From positions 1-42,765 of the forward strand of contig NZ_LN908977.1 in the NCBI RefSeq assembly GCF_001486165.1: a DNA stretch of 42,765 nucleotides. Direction: 5' to 3'. Shown piece after piece: positions 25,071 through 33,317 of the stretch. The DNA comes from Bittarella massiliensis (ex Durand et al. 2017) (GTDB lineage: Bacteria > Bacillota > Clostridia > Oscillospirales > Ruminococcaceae). Below the pieces are notes generated by a model. That model searched no databases. It saw nothing but the letters and a program-made list of their open reading frames with translations, and was not told where the DNA came from. How positions within the stretch are numbered: the stretch's first letter is position 1; each line of letters opens with the position of its first letter. The position numbers were made by a program, and so were the translations under genes.

Positions 25071-26479
25071 GCCGCCGGCTGGCCCGGGCGGCGGGCATTG
25101 TTCTGGGGGGCTACCTGGGTTACGCCCTGGCGGGGGGCGTGCTGGCCTACTGGTTCCCCAAAAAGGCGGCCCCTGCCCTCCCCCCCGACGCCTTTCGCGG
25201 CGACGGGGAAGGGGTGGACCGGGTGCTGCTGGTGGAGGAGCCGCGGGCGGGATTTGCCCGCCGGGTAGAGGTGATGCGGGCGGCGCGGGAGACCCTGGAC
25301 CTTTGCTGCCACTGCGCCAAGGCGGGGGAGAGTGTGGAGGCCTTTTTCGGCGAACTCATCCGGGCCGCCGACCGGGGGGTGCGGGTGCGGGTCCTCTTTG
25401 ACGGCAAGGTGGGGGGACTGAAGGGGGAGCACCGCGCCATCCCCGCGGCCCTTTTGAGCCACCCCAACATCCGCTTTCGGCTCTACAACCCCGTTGACCC
25501 CCTGCGCCCCTGGCGGTGGAACGCCCTGCTGCACGACAAGTTTTTGGTCGCCGACGACCGGCTGATGCTCCTGGGCGGGCGCAACCTGGGGGACGAGTAC
25601 TGCGACCCGCCCGGGTACGCCGGGCCGGTCACCTACGACCGGGACGTGCTGGTGGAGAACACCGCCGCCGGCACCCTGCGGGGAGGGGAGAGCGCCGTCT
25701 TGCAGGTCAAGGGGTACATGGACGCCCTCTGGTCGGCCCGGGAGACCGCCGTTCCCCCCGCGGCCGACCCTGCCAGGGGGCGGGCGGCCCAGCGGCGGTT
25801 GCGGCAGATCGCCGCCCGCTGGGAGGCGCGCTGGCCCGACTACTACCGCCCCGCCCGCCCGGCGGGGGAGGAGACCCTCCCCACCAACCGGGTCACCCTG
25901 GTGACCAATCCGGTGGCGCCGGGGCCCAAGCCGCCGGTGCTGGGGGCCACCCTGGCCGCCCTGCTCAAAGGGGGGCGGCAGGTGGACATACAGACCCCCT
26001 ACGCCACCGCCAACCCCCGGCTGCTGGAGGAGCTGCGGCGGATCGCGGGCGGGGCCCAGCGGGCGCGGCTGCTCACCAACTCGGCCTACTCCTCCCCCAA
26101 CTTCCCCGCCTTTTCGGGGTATGAATACGCCAAGGGGGCCTTTCTGGACACCGGCTTTGCCCTTTGGGAGTACCAGCGGGCCGACTCCATCCACGGCAAG
26201 GCCTGCACGGTGGACGGCCGGGTCGCTGCCGTGGGCTCCTTTAATCTGGACGACCGCAGCTTTTACATCGACACCGAGACCGCCCTGGTGGTGGACAGCC
26301 CGGCCTTCTGCCACGCCCTGCAGGGTGAGTTCGAGCGGTTGTTTGCCCAGTGCGCCCAGGTGGGGCCGGACGGCGGCTATCTGCCCGGCCCGGTGGAGCC
26401 CGTGCCGGTGCCGCCCAAAAAACGGGCCACCATGGCGCTTGTCTCCCTCTTCTCCCGGGCGGTGCGCCCGCTGATTTAG
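25067..26479 (+). CDS. Cardiolipin synthase-like phospholipase D-family protein
   Basis: 470 residues. An N-terminal membrane helix (AAGIVLGGYLGYALAGGVLAYW) is followed by two HKD motifs: HDKFLVADDRLMLLGGRN (His156) and HGKACTVDGRVAAVGSFN (His376). Each is the HxKx4D signature of the PLD superfamily. Coupling to pgsA makes cardiolipin synthesis (joining two phosphatidylglycerols) the most likely job, at the membrane. Clostridial Cls proteins often have two N-terminal helices, while only one is clear here, so another PLD-type transfer is possible. Confidence 0.85.
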   Translation: MSRRLARAAGIVLGGYLGYALAGGVLAYWFPKKAAPALPPDAFRGDGEGVDRVLLVEEPRAGFARRVEVMRAARETLDLCCHCAKAGESVEAFFGELIRAADRGVRVRVLFDGKVGGLKGEHRAIPAALLSHPNIRFRLYNPVDPLRPWRWNALLHDKFLVADDRLMLLGGRNLGDEYCDPPGYAGPVTYDRDVLVENTAAGTLRGGESAVLQVKGYMDALWSARETAVPPAADPARGRAAQRRLRQIAARWEARWPDYYRPARPAGEETLPTNRVTLVTNPVAPGPKPPVLGATLAALLKGGRQVDIQTPYATANPRLLEELRRIAGGAQRARLLTNSAYSSPNFPAFSGYEYAKGAFLDTGFALWEYQRADSIHGKACTVDGRVAAVGSFNLDDRSFYIDTETALVVDSPAFCHALQGEFERLFAQCAQVGPDGGYLPGPVEPVPVPPKKRATMALVSLFSRAVRPLI

Positions 26480-26649
26480 GGGGCTGCGACACCGGCGGTG
26501 CAGGGAGGGGGGACCTCTCCCGAGGGGCCGCCCGGCCGGGGCGCTGGGCGGGGAGAAACGACTGTTTGGGGCGGCGGGCGGATTGCCGGCCCGGCTGGCC
26601 CGCAATATTTTGGAACCGGCAAACAGAGACCAAATGGAGGGAAATACGA

Positions 26650-28593
26650 TTGGAAAAGATGACTTCCAGCAGCCTGCGCGAAATCAGTTTCGTCTCCGCG
26701 CTCCGCCACTCCCCGGAAGGGGGACACGCCGCCGCGGTGGTGAGCCGGGCCAACGGGGACAACGGCTACGACAGCCGCCTCTGGCTGGTGGGCGAGGGGG
26801 AGGTGTGCCCCCTCACCGCCGGTGGGGAGGAGCGGGCCTTTCTGTGGGAGGACGAGGGGCACCTCCTCTTCCCGGCGGCCCGCACCAAGGCCGAAAAGGA
26901 GCGGACCGACGCCACCACCTATTACCGCCTGCCGGTGGACGGGGGCGAGGCTGTACCCGCCTTCACCGTCCCCCTCAAGGCGGTGGAGTTGCAGCGGATC
27001 GAGGGCAGCCGCTACCTGGTGACCGCCCTGGGGGAGCGGGACGACCCCGCCCCCGCAGAGGAGGACCGCTGGGCCGGCGACTACCAGGTCATCGACGAGC
27101 TGCCCTACTGGGGCAACGGGGCCGGGTTCACAAACGGCAAGCGCCGCCGCCTCTACCTCTTTGACGCGCAGACGGGGGCCTGTGAGCCCATCACCGCCCC
27201 CACCCAGCAGGTCTGTCAGGCCCGGGTCGCCGGGTGCGGGCGGTTTGTGGGCTACACGGTGCAGAGCTTTGAGGGGGTGCAGCCCCTGCAGCACACCTTC
27301 TGTCTCTACGACCTGGCCAGCGGTGAGACCCGCACCTTTTTGGAGGGGGACTACACCATCTTGCAGTTTGCCATGGCCGAAGAGGGCATCTTTTTGGCGG
27401 CGGCGAAAAATGACCGCTGGGGGATCGACCAGAACCCGGAGATCCTTCGCCTGGACACCGAGACCGGGGAGGTGGAGACCCTGCTCGACCGGGACCGCAG
27501 CCTCTGCGACGCCGTGGCCAGCGACTGCCGGCTGGGCGGCTGCACCACCTTTGCCTGCGAGGGGGGCAAGCTCTACTTCACCGGGCTGGACGGCTACTCC
27601 GCCCACCTTTACACCCTGGAACTGGAGAGCGGCGCCTTTGCCGAGCGGGTGCACCTCTCCGGATCGGTGGACGGCTTTTCCGTCTGCGGCGAGCAGCTCC
27701 TCTGCGTGGCCATGGTGGGGCAGGACCTGCAGGAGGTATACCGGGTAGAGGGGGATCGGCTGCAGCCGGTGACCGCCTTCAACTGGGCCTATTTGGAGAA
27801 GTACCCCCCCATCGCCCCCCAACACCTGACCTTTGTAGACGCCGACGGGGTGGAGGTGGACGGCTGGGTGCTCGCCCCCCGCGACCTGGCGGAGGGGGAG
27901 CGGCGGCCAGCCATCCTCGACATCCACGGCGGGCCCAAGGCGGCCTTTGGCGAGGTGTACTACCACGAAATGCAGCTCTGGGCCAGTCAGGGATACTTTG
28001 TGTTTTACTGCAACCCCCGGGGCAGCGAGGGCAAGGGCAACGCCTTTGCCGAGCTGCGGGGGGCCTACGGCACCTACGACTACGATGATTTGATGCAGTT
28101 TTGCGATTTGGTGCTCGAGCGCTATCCCGCCATCGACGAGGGGCGGGTGGGGGTCACCGGCGGCAGCTACGGCGGCTTTATGACCAACTGGATCATCGGC
28201 CACACCGACCGCTTCCGGGCCGCCGCCTCCCAGCGCAGCATCTCCAACTGGCTGAGTTTCACCTACGTCTGCGACATCGGCTACTGGTTTGGCACCGACC
28301 AGATGGCCGCCGACGCCTGGTCGGACGCGGAGAAGCTCTGGTGGCACTCCCCCCTGAAATACGCCGACAACTGCAAGACGCCCACCCTCTTCATCCACTC
28401 GGACGAGGACTACCGCTGCTGGATCCCCGAGGGGTACCAGATGTTCACCGCCCTCAAACTCCACGGGGTGGAGACCCGGATGTGCGTCTTTCACGGGGAG
28501 AACCACGAGCTTTCCCGCTCCGGCAAACCCGAGCACCGCATCCGCCGGCTCGACGAGATCACCGCTTGGTTTGACCGGCATTTGGAGAAGTAG
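26650..28593 (+). CDS. S9-family serine peptidase (acylaminoacyl-peptidase-like)
   Basis: 647 residues. The first about 380 residues form a beta-propeller-like region. The C-terminal alpha/beta hydrolase domain has the oxyanion region DIHGGP, the nucleophile Ser506 in TGGSYGGFMTNW, Asp585 in HSDEDYRC and His619 in GENHELSRSG. This is a prolyl oligopeptidase-family enzyme that acts on short or blocked peptides. No signal peptide is seen, so it is cytoplasmic. TTG 26650 follows GGAGGG by eight bases; ATG 26659 would be 17 bases away. It is monocistronic with a terminator after it. Confidence 0.93.
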   Translation: MEKMTSSSLREISFVSALRHSPEGGHAAAVVSRANGDNGYDSRLWLVGEGEVCPLTAGGEERAFLWEDEGHLLFPAARTKAEKERTDATTYYRLPVDGGEAVPAFTVPLKAVELQRIEGSRYLVTALGERDDPAPAEEDRWAGDYQVIDELPYWGNGAGFTNGKRRRLYLFDAQTGACEPITAPTQQVCQARVAGCGRFVGYTVQSFEGVQPLQHTFCLYDLASGETRTFLEGDYTILQFAMAEEGIFLAAAKNDRWGIDQNPEILRLDTETGEVETLLDRDRSLCDAVASDCRLGGCTTFACEGGKLYFTGLDGYSAHLYTLELESGAFAERVHLSGSVDGFSVCGEQLLCVAMVGQDLQEVYRVEGDRLQPVTAFNWAYLEKYPPIAPQHLTFVDADGVEVDGWVLAPRDLAEGERRPAILDIHGGPKAAFGEVYYHEMQLWASQGYFVFYCNPRGSEGKGNAFAELRGAYGTYDYDDLMQFCDLVLERYPAIDEGRVGVTGGSYGGFMTNWIIGHTDRFRAAASQRSISNWLSFTYVCDIGYWFGTDQMAADAWSDAEKLWWHSPLKYADNCKTPTLFIHSDEDYRCWIPEGYQMFTALKLHGVETRMCVFHGENHELSRSGKPEHRIRRLDEITAWFDRHLEK

Positions 28594-28608
28594 GCAGATG
28601 AGAAAAAA

Positions 28609-28637
28609 GAGAGGACGCAGACGCGTCCTCTCTTTTT
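28609..28637. terminator. Bidirectional rho-independent terminator
   Basis: 10-bp stem GAGAGGACGC / GCGTCCTCTC, loop AGAC, five T after it and six A before it. It lies between convergent genes ending at 28593 and 28680. Confidence 0.92.
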
Positions 28638-28679
28638 GGTTGCATTTCGGCGGCGGCTTTCGCCTTTGGGGCGAGGGCT

Positions 28680-29219
28680 TTACAGGGCAAGGGTGAGCTG
28701 CTCTGGCCCCTCTTCCGCCAGGTTTTGGATGGGGAGCCCCCGGCTCTTGGCGTAGCGGACGGTGTAGGCGGTGCCGCCGGGCACCCCGCAGTGGTAGCAG
28801 ATGAGCAATCCGGCGTGGTCCACCAGCCAGCGGTTGCGGGCGTGAAAGCAGCCGCTGAAGTAGCGGGGGGAGAGGGTGACGACCTCGCCTGCCTCCCGGC
28901 AGAGGTGGTCAAAGGCGTACCGGTCCGGCCGGGGCCAGCGGTCGGCCACCCCGGCATAGGGGACGGCGCAGACCAGCCGCGCCCCATACCCCGCCCCCCT
29001 GGCCCTGAGGACCTGCAGCCCCGCCAGGGTGTCAAAGCCCACGGCCATCCCGCAGAGGAAGGTGCGCTGCCCCCTTTGACAGGCGGTGGTCACGGCGCGG
29101 TAGAGGGCCTCCCGCAGGGCGCGGTAGGCCGGGCTGTCGGGGGTGTAGGGGAAGGGAAACTTCTCCGGCCGGTAGCCGGAAAAGGCCACCGCTTCGGCGG
29201 GGTCTATGGACGGGTTCAC
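28680..29219 (-). CDS. SLOG-superfamily protein, DUF1273/YpsA-like
   Basis: 179 residues. VAFSGYRPEKFPF at the N-terminus, FLCGMAVGFDTLAGLQVL in the middle and RYFSGCFHARNRWLVDHAGLLICYHCGVPGGTAYTVRYA near the end match the YpsA/DUF1273 group of the nucleotide-sensing SLOG fold. In Bacillus, YpsA is linked to cell division; other SLOG proteins act in phage defence or ligand sensing. GTG 29219 follows AGGGGAGGAG. It lies next to the phage repressor cluster on the same strand, so host or prophage origin is open. Confidence 0.8.
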   Translation of the reverse strand: MNPSIDPAEAVAFSGYRPEKFPFPYTPDSPAYRALREALYRAVTTACQRGQRTFLCGMAVGFDTLAGLQVLRARGAGYGARLVCAVPYAGVADRWPRPDRYAFDHLCREAGEVVTLSPRYFSGCFHARNRWLVDHAGLLICYHCGVPGGTAYTVRYAKSRGLPIQNLAEEGPEQLTLAL

Positions 29220-29293
29220 GGGGCGGTCTCCTCCCCTCTGGGGCCGGTGTGCGGGGGCGCGCCCGGCACAGGCGGTGGGTGTTGTTGGGGCGG

Positions 29294-29314
29294 CCCCTCC
29301 TTGAAAAAGAGGGG
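29294..29314. repeat. Short palindrome CCCCTC-N9-GAGGGG directly after the ImmA gene stop
   Basis: Arms at 29294-29299 and 29309-29314 with a CTTGAAAAA centre. It resembles elements at 4786, 4842 and 35612, so it may be a member of a dispersed mini-palindrome family. It could also be a weak terminator. Confidence 0.45.
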
Positions 29315-29881
29315 TCAGCGAAAGACGTCGATATTGCCGCCGGCGGGCCGCAGCGCCCTGCCGCAGGGGGCGAACACCTGTTCCAGCGGGCAGCCGGCCA
29401 GATGGTTTTCCAGCGGGGCGCGCAGGTCGGAAAAGCGGTTGCGGATGACCGTGGGACTGACCCCGTAGCGCTTTGCCAGCAGCCGTTCCAGGGCGGGGCG
29501 GTCCTGGGTGTAGAGGATGCGGCGGCGGGCCACCTCGGGCAGGAAGCTCTGGTAGGGGACCAGCAGCTGGGCCGCCCCCTCGTTGGCCTGCCACTCGTCC
29601 CACCGGCCGCGGGGGGCGTGGGGGCGGATGTGCAGGAAGAGGTGGATCATTTCGTGGGCCAGAGAGAACCGCTGGGCGGTGCGGGGGTAGGAGGAGTTGA
29701 CGAGGATGCAGTCCTCCCCCATGATCATGGCGCCCAGACAGCGCCCATCAAAGGGGTGAAAGTAGACGGGAATGAGGGTCTGGGCGGTGTAGAGCAGGTC
29801 CCCGGCGGGGAGTTGGCTGCGGATCTCGTCCACCCGGCGGTAGAGGCTCTGGCGGCCGCGAATCGCCTCAGGCCCCGGCAT
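29315..29881 (-). CDS. ImmA/IrrE-family metallopeptidase (phage repressor protease type)
   Basis: 188 residues. The zinc-protease motif HEMIH is at residues 76-80, and a downstream Glu in EWQANEGAAQLLVP is the likely third ligand. ImmA-type proteases cut the partner repressor encoded next to them to induce a mobile element. ATG 29881 is chosen; a GTG at 29890 is possible. It overlaps the XRE repressor gene by 14 bases, so the two are co-translated. It is probably part of the prophage lysogeny control. Confidence 0.88.
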   Translation of the reverse strand: MPGPEAIRGRQSLYRRVDEIRSQLPAGDLLYTAQTLIPVYFHPFDGRCLGAMIMGEDCILVNSSYPRTAQRFSLAHEMIHLFLHIRPHAPRGRWDEWQANEGAAQLLVPYQSFLPEVARRRILYTQDRPALERLLAKRYGVSPTVIRNRFSDLRAPLENHLAGCPLEQVFAPCGRALRPAGGNIDVFR

Positions 29882-30209
29882 CGCCGCCACCCTCGCCCTT
29901 TTTGCGGGCGATCTTCTGGGCCATGGTGACGAGAAAGTCGATGTCGTCCTCGGACAGGTCCAAATCTTCGGTCATGGATTTGAAGTGGTAGTAGAGGTTG
30001 CTGTCTTTGCCCTCCCACCCCATGAGGTAGCCGGGGGAGAGCTGCAAGACCCGCGCCAGAGCGGCGATCTTATCGGCGCCCATGTTCTTGATCTCCTCGG
30101 TCTCATAGCGGTAGACGGTGCTCTTGGCGACGCCCAGCTTCTGGGCCACATCCTCGAGGGAGAGGCCGAGTTCCAGACGCCGGTTTTTGATTTTTTCGTT
30201 GATGGTCAT
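29868..30209 (-). CDS. XRE-family phage-type repressor
   Basis: 113 residues. The helix-turn-helix domain is IKNRRLELGLSLEDVAQKLGVAKSTVYRYETEEIKNMGADKIAALARVLQLSPGYLMGW (about residues 6-64), the LexA/C1-type start common in clostridial prophages. The short C-terminal part has no peptidase and is acidic, which suits cleavage by the downstream ImmA protease. ATG 30209 follows GAGGAGTG; the frame open to 30236 is less likely. The promoter and palindromes upstream suggest autoregulation. Confidence 0.9.
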   Translation of the reverse strand: MTINEKIKNRRLELGLSLEDVAQKLGVAKSTVYRYETEEIKNMGADKIAALARVLQLSPGYLMGWEGKDSNLYYHFKSMTEDLDLSEDDIDFLVTMAQKIARKKGEGGGDAGA

Positions 30210-30288
30210 AGGACACTCCTCCAATGGCGGAGACAAAGCCCGCCGGGAATGGGGGGAACACTTTTTTCAATTTCCCCAGGATACCCAC

Positions 30289-30317
30289 AGTGTAGCAGAT
30301 TTTTTGCAAATATGCAA
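30289..30317 (-). promoter_or_regulatory. Promoter of the repressor/ImmA operon
   Basis: On the - strand: TTGCAT, 17 bases, TACACT, with TG one base upstream of the -10 (CTGCTACACT). Confidence 0.75.
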
Positions 30318-30345
30318 CGATTTTTCGCGAATTTTTGCAGAAAAA
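30303..30345. promoter_or_regulatory. Candidate repressor operators
   Basis: TTTGCAAA (30303-30310) and TTCGCGAA (30324-30331) are perfect 8-bp palindromes with centres 21 bases apart, two helical turns. A third, imperfect TTTTTGCAGAAAAA follows at 30332-30345. They overlap the -35 of the repressor promoter. Confidence 0.5.
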
Positions 30346-30423
30346 CGAAACGGAGTGGGAAGGAGTGTGGAGTTGCAGGTGGGTGGAGAAAGCGGTGCAG
30401 GGCGTCCAATGCTCCCCAAATCG

Positions 30424-30452
30424 TTGACTTTAAGAAACGAGAATGGGATAAT
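30424..30452 (+). promoter_or_regulatory. Strong rightward promoter opposite the repressor
   Basis: TTGACT, 17 bases, GATAAT: close to consensus and the best + promoter in the prophage part. It points to the 97-bp repeats and, 950 bases on, the terminase genes. No terminator is seen between, so it may drive the structural operon or a long leader RNA. Confidence 0.7.
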
Positions 30453-30537
30453 ATAGTTGCTTAAAAGAATTTGCACTCTTGGGTTTCGTTGCGGGAGAGA
30501 AAATGAGGTGGCAGAGCAGGGAGCGGGTGAAGGCGAT

Positions 30538-30845
30538 TTTTTGTGCGGACAGGGAGCTGCGGGCCGGGCGCGAAAGGGTCGGCAGCGCGGTTTCTGGAGG
30601 GCGACTTGGGGAGATGAGGGGATAAGGGGCTGGCTTTTTGTGCGGGCAGGGAGCTGCGGGCCGGGCGAGAAAGGGACGTCAGCGCGGTTTCTGGGGGACG
30701 ACTTGGGGGGATGAAGGGATAAGGGGCTGGCTTTTTGTGCGGGCAGGGAGTTGCGAGCTGGGTGCGAAAGGGACGGTAGTGCGGTTTCCGGAGGGTGGCT
30801 TCGGGGGATGAAGGGATAAGGGGTCGGCTTTTGCGGGCTTTTTGT
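30538..30845 (+). repeat. 97-bp tandem repeat, three full copies plus a partial
   Basis: Units begin with TTTTTG at 30538, 30635 and 30732, exactly 97 bases apart; a degraded fourth starts at 30829. Each has TGCGG(G/A)CAGGGAG early, GCGGTTT in the middle and GGGATAAGGGG near the end. As 97 is not a multiple of three and each unit has in-frame stops, this is not a protein repeat. A 40-codon frame at 30503-30625 with a GGGAGAG site is possible but unsupported. Confidence 0.9.
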
Positions 30846-31398
30846 TGGAGGGATCGGCGGGAGAGAGGCTGGAGGGGAGCGGGGAAATGGCTCTCCGCCA
30901 CGGGACATCCCCTCTTTTTGAACGGTGAGAGGTCCTTGCAGTTGGGATGGCCGACAGGGTCTTCTTCCCCTGAGACGGCGGGGCGTGTGGGAAGGGACAG
31001 GGGCGTTACGCGCCTTTTGCCGGGAAGGCGGCGGGGGAATACGGAAGGAAGGGCGCCCCTTGCGCCCCATCTGTCTCCGTCTATGTGGTTTTCAAGGTGT
31101 GGGGGCGGACTATTTTGGAAGGGTTGCCGGGCTGCTTGATACAGGCGACCGTTGCCTCTTTTTCAGAAGTTTCAGAAGGAGGCTGCCGATTTGGAGGAGG
31201 TCTGAAGCGGTGGGGACGCGACTGGGAAAGGCCGCCCGTTTTGCGGGGATACCGGACGGGCGTTGAAGGGCCCTCGGCGTTTTTGGGAGAGGAGTAGGAG
31301 CGGCTCTTTTCCGCCCGGGGGAAGACATTTTCCAAAGGTTGCGAATCGGCAATAAATCGAACGAGTTTTGTTTTGTAGCGGACAGAGGAGGGGACGCA
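30846..31398. other. Gene-free spacer before the terminase genes
   Basis: About 550 bases with no supported gene on either strand. It holds a weak inverted repeat CCTCT-N12-AGAGG at 30911-30932. A Pro-rich 267-residue frame on the - strand (30267-31070) runs through the tandem repeats and has no family signature. Confidence 0.5.
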
Positions 31399-31869
31399 GT
31401 GGAGAAGGCGCCAGAGGGGCGGAGCCAGGAGGCAGACCTGCGGGCGGTCTGGGGACTGGCCAGCCGGGGGGCGACGCTGGGGGAGATCGCCCGTGCCCTG
31501 AGGGTGGGGGAGAAGACCCTGCGGTCCCGGGCCAGGGGGGACGCCGCCCTGGCGGAGGCCCTGCGACAGAACCGCCGCACCGCCGAGGGGCGGCTCTTTC
31601 AGGCGGCGATGGAGCAGGCCACCGGCCGCTGGGTGGAGGAGGAGCGCCCGGTGACCCTGAAAGAGGTGGAGTACGAGGGGGGCAAGAAGGTCTTTGAGCG
31701 GGAGCGGGTGGAGCTTGTCCGGCAGCGGCGGTACCTGCCCCCCAGCGAGAAGATGCTCACCTTTTTGTTGGGGGCCCTGCTGCCCGACCTCTTCGGCGGC
31801 GGGGGGCGGCCGGGCGGGGTGGAGGTGGTCCACCAGGTGCCCCGGCCGAAGGAGGGGAAATGCGGCTGA
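31399..31869 (+). CDS. Phage terminase small subunit (probable)
   Basis: 156 residues. The N-terminus has a helix-turn-helix-like segment (ADLRAVWGLASRGATLGEIARALRVGEKTLRSRARGD), as expected for the DNA-recognising small terminase. The rest is helical and charged. GTG 31399 follows AGGAGGGG; ATG 31339 has no site. It overlaps the large subunit start by ten bases, the usual arrangement. The assignment rests largely on position and the DNA-binding motif. Confidence 0.75.
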   Translation: MEKAPEGRSQEADLRAVWGLASRGATLGEIARALRVGEKTLRSRARGDAALAEALRQNRRTAEGRLFQAAMEQATGRWVEEERPVTLKEVEYEGGKKVFERERVELVRQRRYLPPSEKMLTFLLGALLPDLFGGGGRPGGVEVVHQVPRPKEGKCG

Positions 31870-33317
31870 CGCTGGATTACCGCCCCACCCCCAAGCAGGC
31901 CGCCTTTCACCGCTCGGCCGCCTTTGAGGTGCTCTACGGCGGCGCGGCGGGCGGGGGAAAGACCAAGGCCATCGCCATGGAGGCCCTGGTGGACGCCCTG
32001 GAGCACCCGGGGGTGCACAGCTACCTCTTTCGGCGCACCTACCCGGAGCTGCGGGACACCCTGCTGCGGGAGGTGATGGAGTCCCTGCCGCCGGGGATGG
32101 GCAACCTGCGGCAGACCACCCACGACCTGGAGCTGCCAAACGGCTCGGTGCTCCACTTTCGCCACTGCCGGAGCATGGCCGACTGCTACCGCTACCAGGG
32201 GGCGGAGATCAACCGCCTCTACATCGACGAACTGACCCACTTTACCGAGGGGGAGTACAACTACCTGAAGACCCGGCTGCGGGCCAAGGCCAGCCTGGGG
32301 GTCTCCCCCCGGGTGCGGTGCACCGCCAACCCCGGCGGAGTTGGGCACGCCTGGGTGCGGGCCCGGTTCATCGACCCCATGCCCCCGGGCGAGGTGCGGG
32401 CTTTTGGCGGAAAGGACGGGCGGGGGCAGGCGGGACAGACCCGCCAGTACATCCCCGCCACCGTGGAGGACAACCCCCACCTGGCCGCCGGATACCGGGA
32501 GGAATTGGAGCAAAAGCCCCCGGCTTTGCGGCGGGCTCTCCTGCTGGGGGACTGGAACGCCTTTGAGGGCCAGGTGTTCGAGGAGTTTCGGGACGACGCG
32601 GCGGGGTACCGCAGCCGGCGGTTCAGCCACGTCATCGACTCCTTCGACCTGCCGGCGGACTGGCCGGTTTACCGGGGGTTTGACTGGGGGTACACCCGCC
32701 CCTTTTCGGTGGGGTACTGGGCCAAATCCCCCGACGGGGTGCTCTACCGCTTCTTTGAGATCTACGGCTGCCGACCGGGGGAGGCGGACCGGGGGCTGCG
32801 GATGGACCCGCGGACGGTGGCCCGGCAGGTGGCGGCCTTTGAGCGGGAGAACCTGGCGGGGCGGCGGATGGTGGGGGTGGCCGACCCCAGCATCTTCGAC
32901 GAGAGCCGGGGGGAGGACGGGTGTGTGGCCGCCCTCTTCGCCAGGGAGGGGCTCTACTTTGAGAAGGGGGACAACCGCCGCCTGCCGGGGAAGATGCAGC
33001 TGCACGCCCGGCTCCGCTTCGACGAGCAGGGGCTGGCGGGGCTCTATGTCTTCTCCTGCTGCCGGGCCTTTATCCGCACCCTGCCCGCCCTCTGCTACGA
33101 CCCCCTGCGGCCGGAGGACGTGGACAGCGACCAGGAGGACCACGTCTACGACGAGGCGCGGTATGTCTGCATGGCAAACCCCCTTTACACCCCGCCGCCC
33201 CCCGCCGCGCCCCATCCGCCGGGGGGCGGACCGCTGGAAATCGACCCCGCGCCGCTGCGGGGAAACAGCCCCTACGACGCGATGATGATCGGCGGGACGC
33301 CGGTCTGGCCGGGGTAG
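31860..33317 (+). CDS. Phage terminase large subunit
   Basis: 485 residues. The packaging motor ATPase has Walker A GGAAGGGKT at residues 27-35 and Walker B RLYIDELTHF near residue 120, then CTANPGG. The C-terminal RNase H-like nuclease shows acidic residues in GFDWGYTRPFSV, GVADPSIFDE and DHVYDEARY. It cuts concatemeric DNA and drives it into the head through the portal. ATG 31860 lies directly after AAGGAGGGG. Full length, no damage seen. Confidence 0.95.
   Translation: MRLTLDYRPTPKQAAFHRSAAFEVLYGGAAGGGKTKAIAMEALVDALEHPGVHSYLFRRTYPELRDTLLREVMESLPPGMGNLRQTTHDLELPNGSVLHFRHCRSMADCYRYQGAEINRLYIDELTHFTEGEYNYLKTRLRAKASLGVSPRVRCTANPGGVGHAWVRARFIDPMPPGEVRAFGGKDGRGQAGQTRQYIPATVEDNPHLAAGYREELEQKPPALRRALLLGDWNAFEGQVFEEFRDDAAGYRSRRFSHVIDSFDLPADWPVYRGFDWGYTRPFSVGYWAKSPDGVLYRFFEIYGCRPGEADRGLRMDPRTVARQVAAFERENLAGRRMVGVADPSIFDESRGEDGCVAALFAREGLYFEKGDNRRLPGKMQLHARLRFDEQGLAGLYVFSCCRAFIRTLPALCYDPLRPEDVDSDQEDHVYDEARYVCMANPLYTPPPPAAPHPPGGGPLEIDPAPLRGNSPYDAMMIGGTPVWPG

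Noticed and set aside
30503-30625. 40-residue gene in the first 97-bp repeat, with GGGAGAG before ATG
   Set aside because: The repeat units do not keep a frame, the product has no recognisable feature and other units lack the start.
30538-30845. CRISPR array
   Set aside because: The 97-bp units are repeated along their whole length without unique spacers, and no cas genes are present.
30267-31070. 267-residue Pro-rich protein on the - strand
   Set aside because: The underlying 97-bp period is not a multiple of three, so the apparent protein repeat changes frame; it also covers the rightward promoter.
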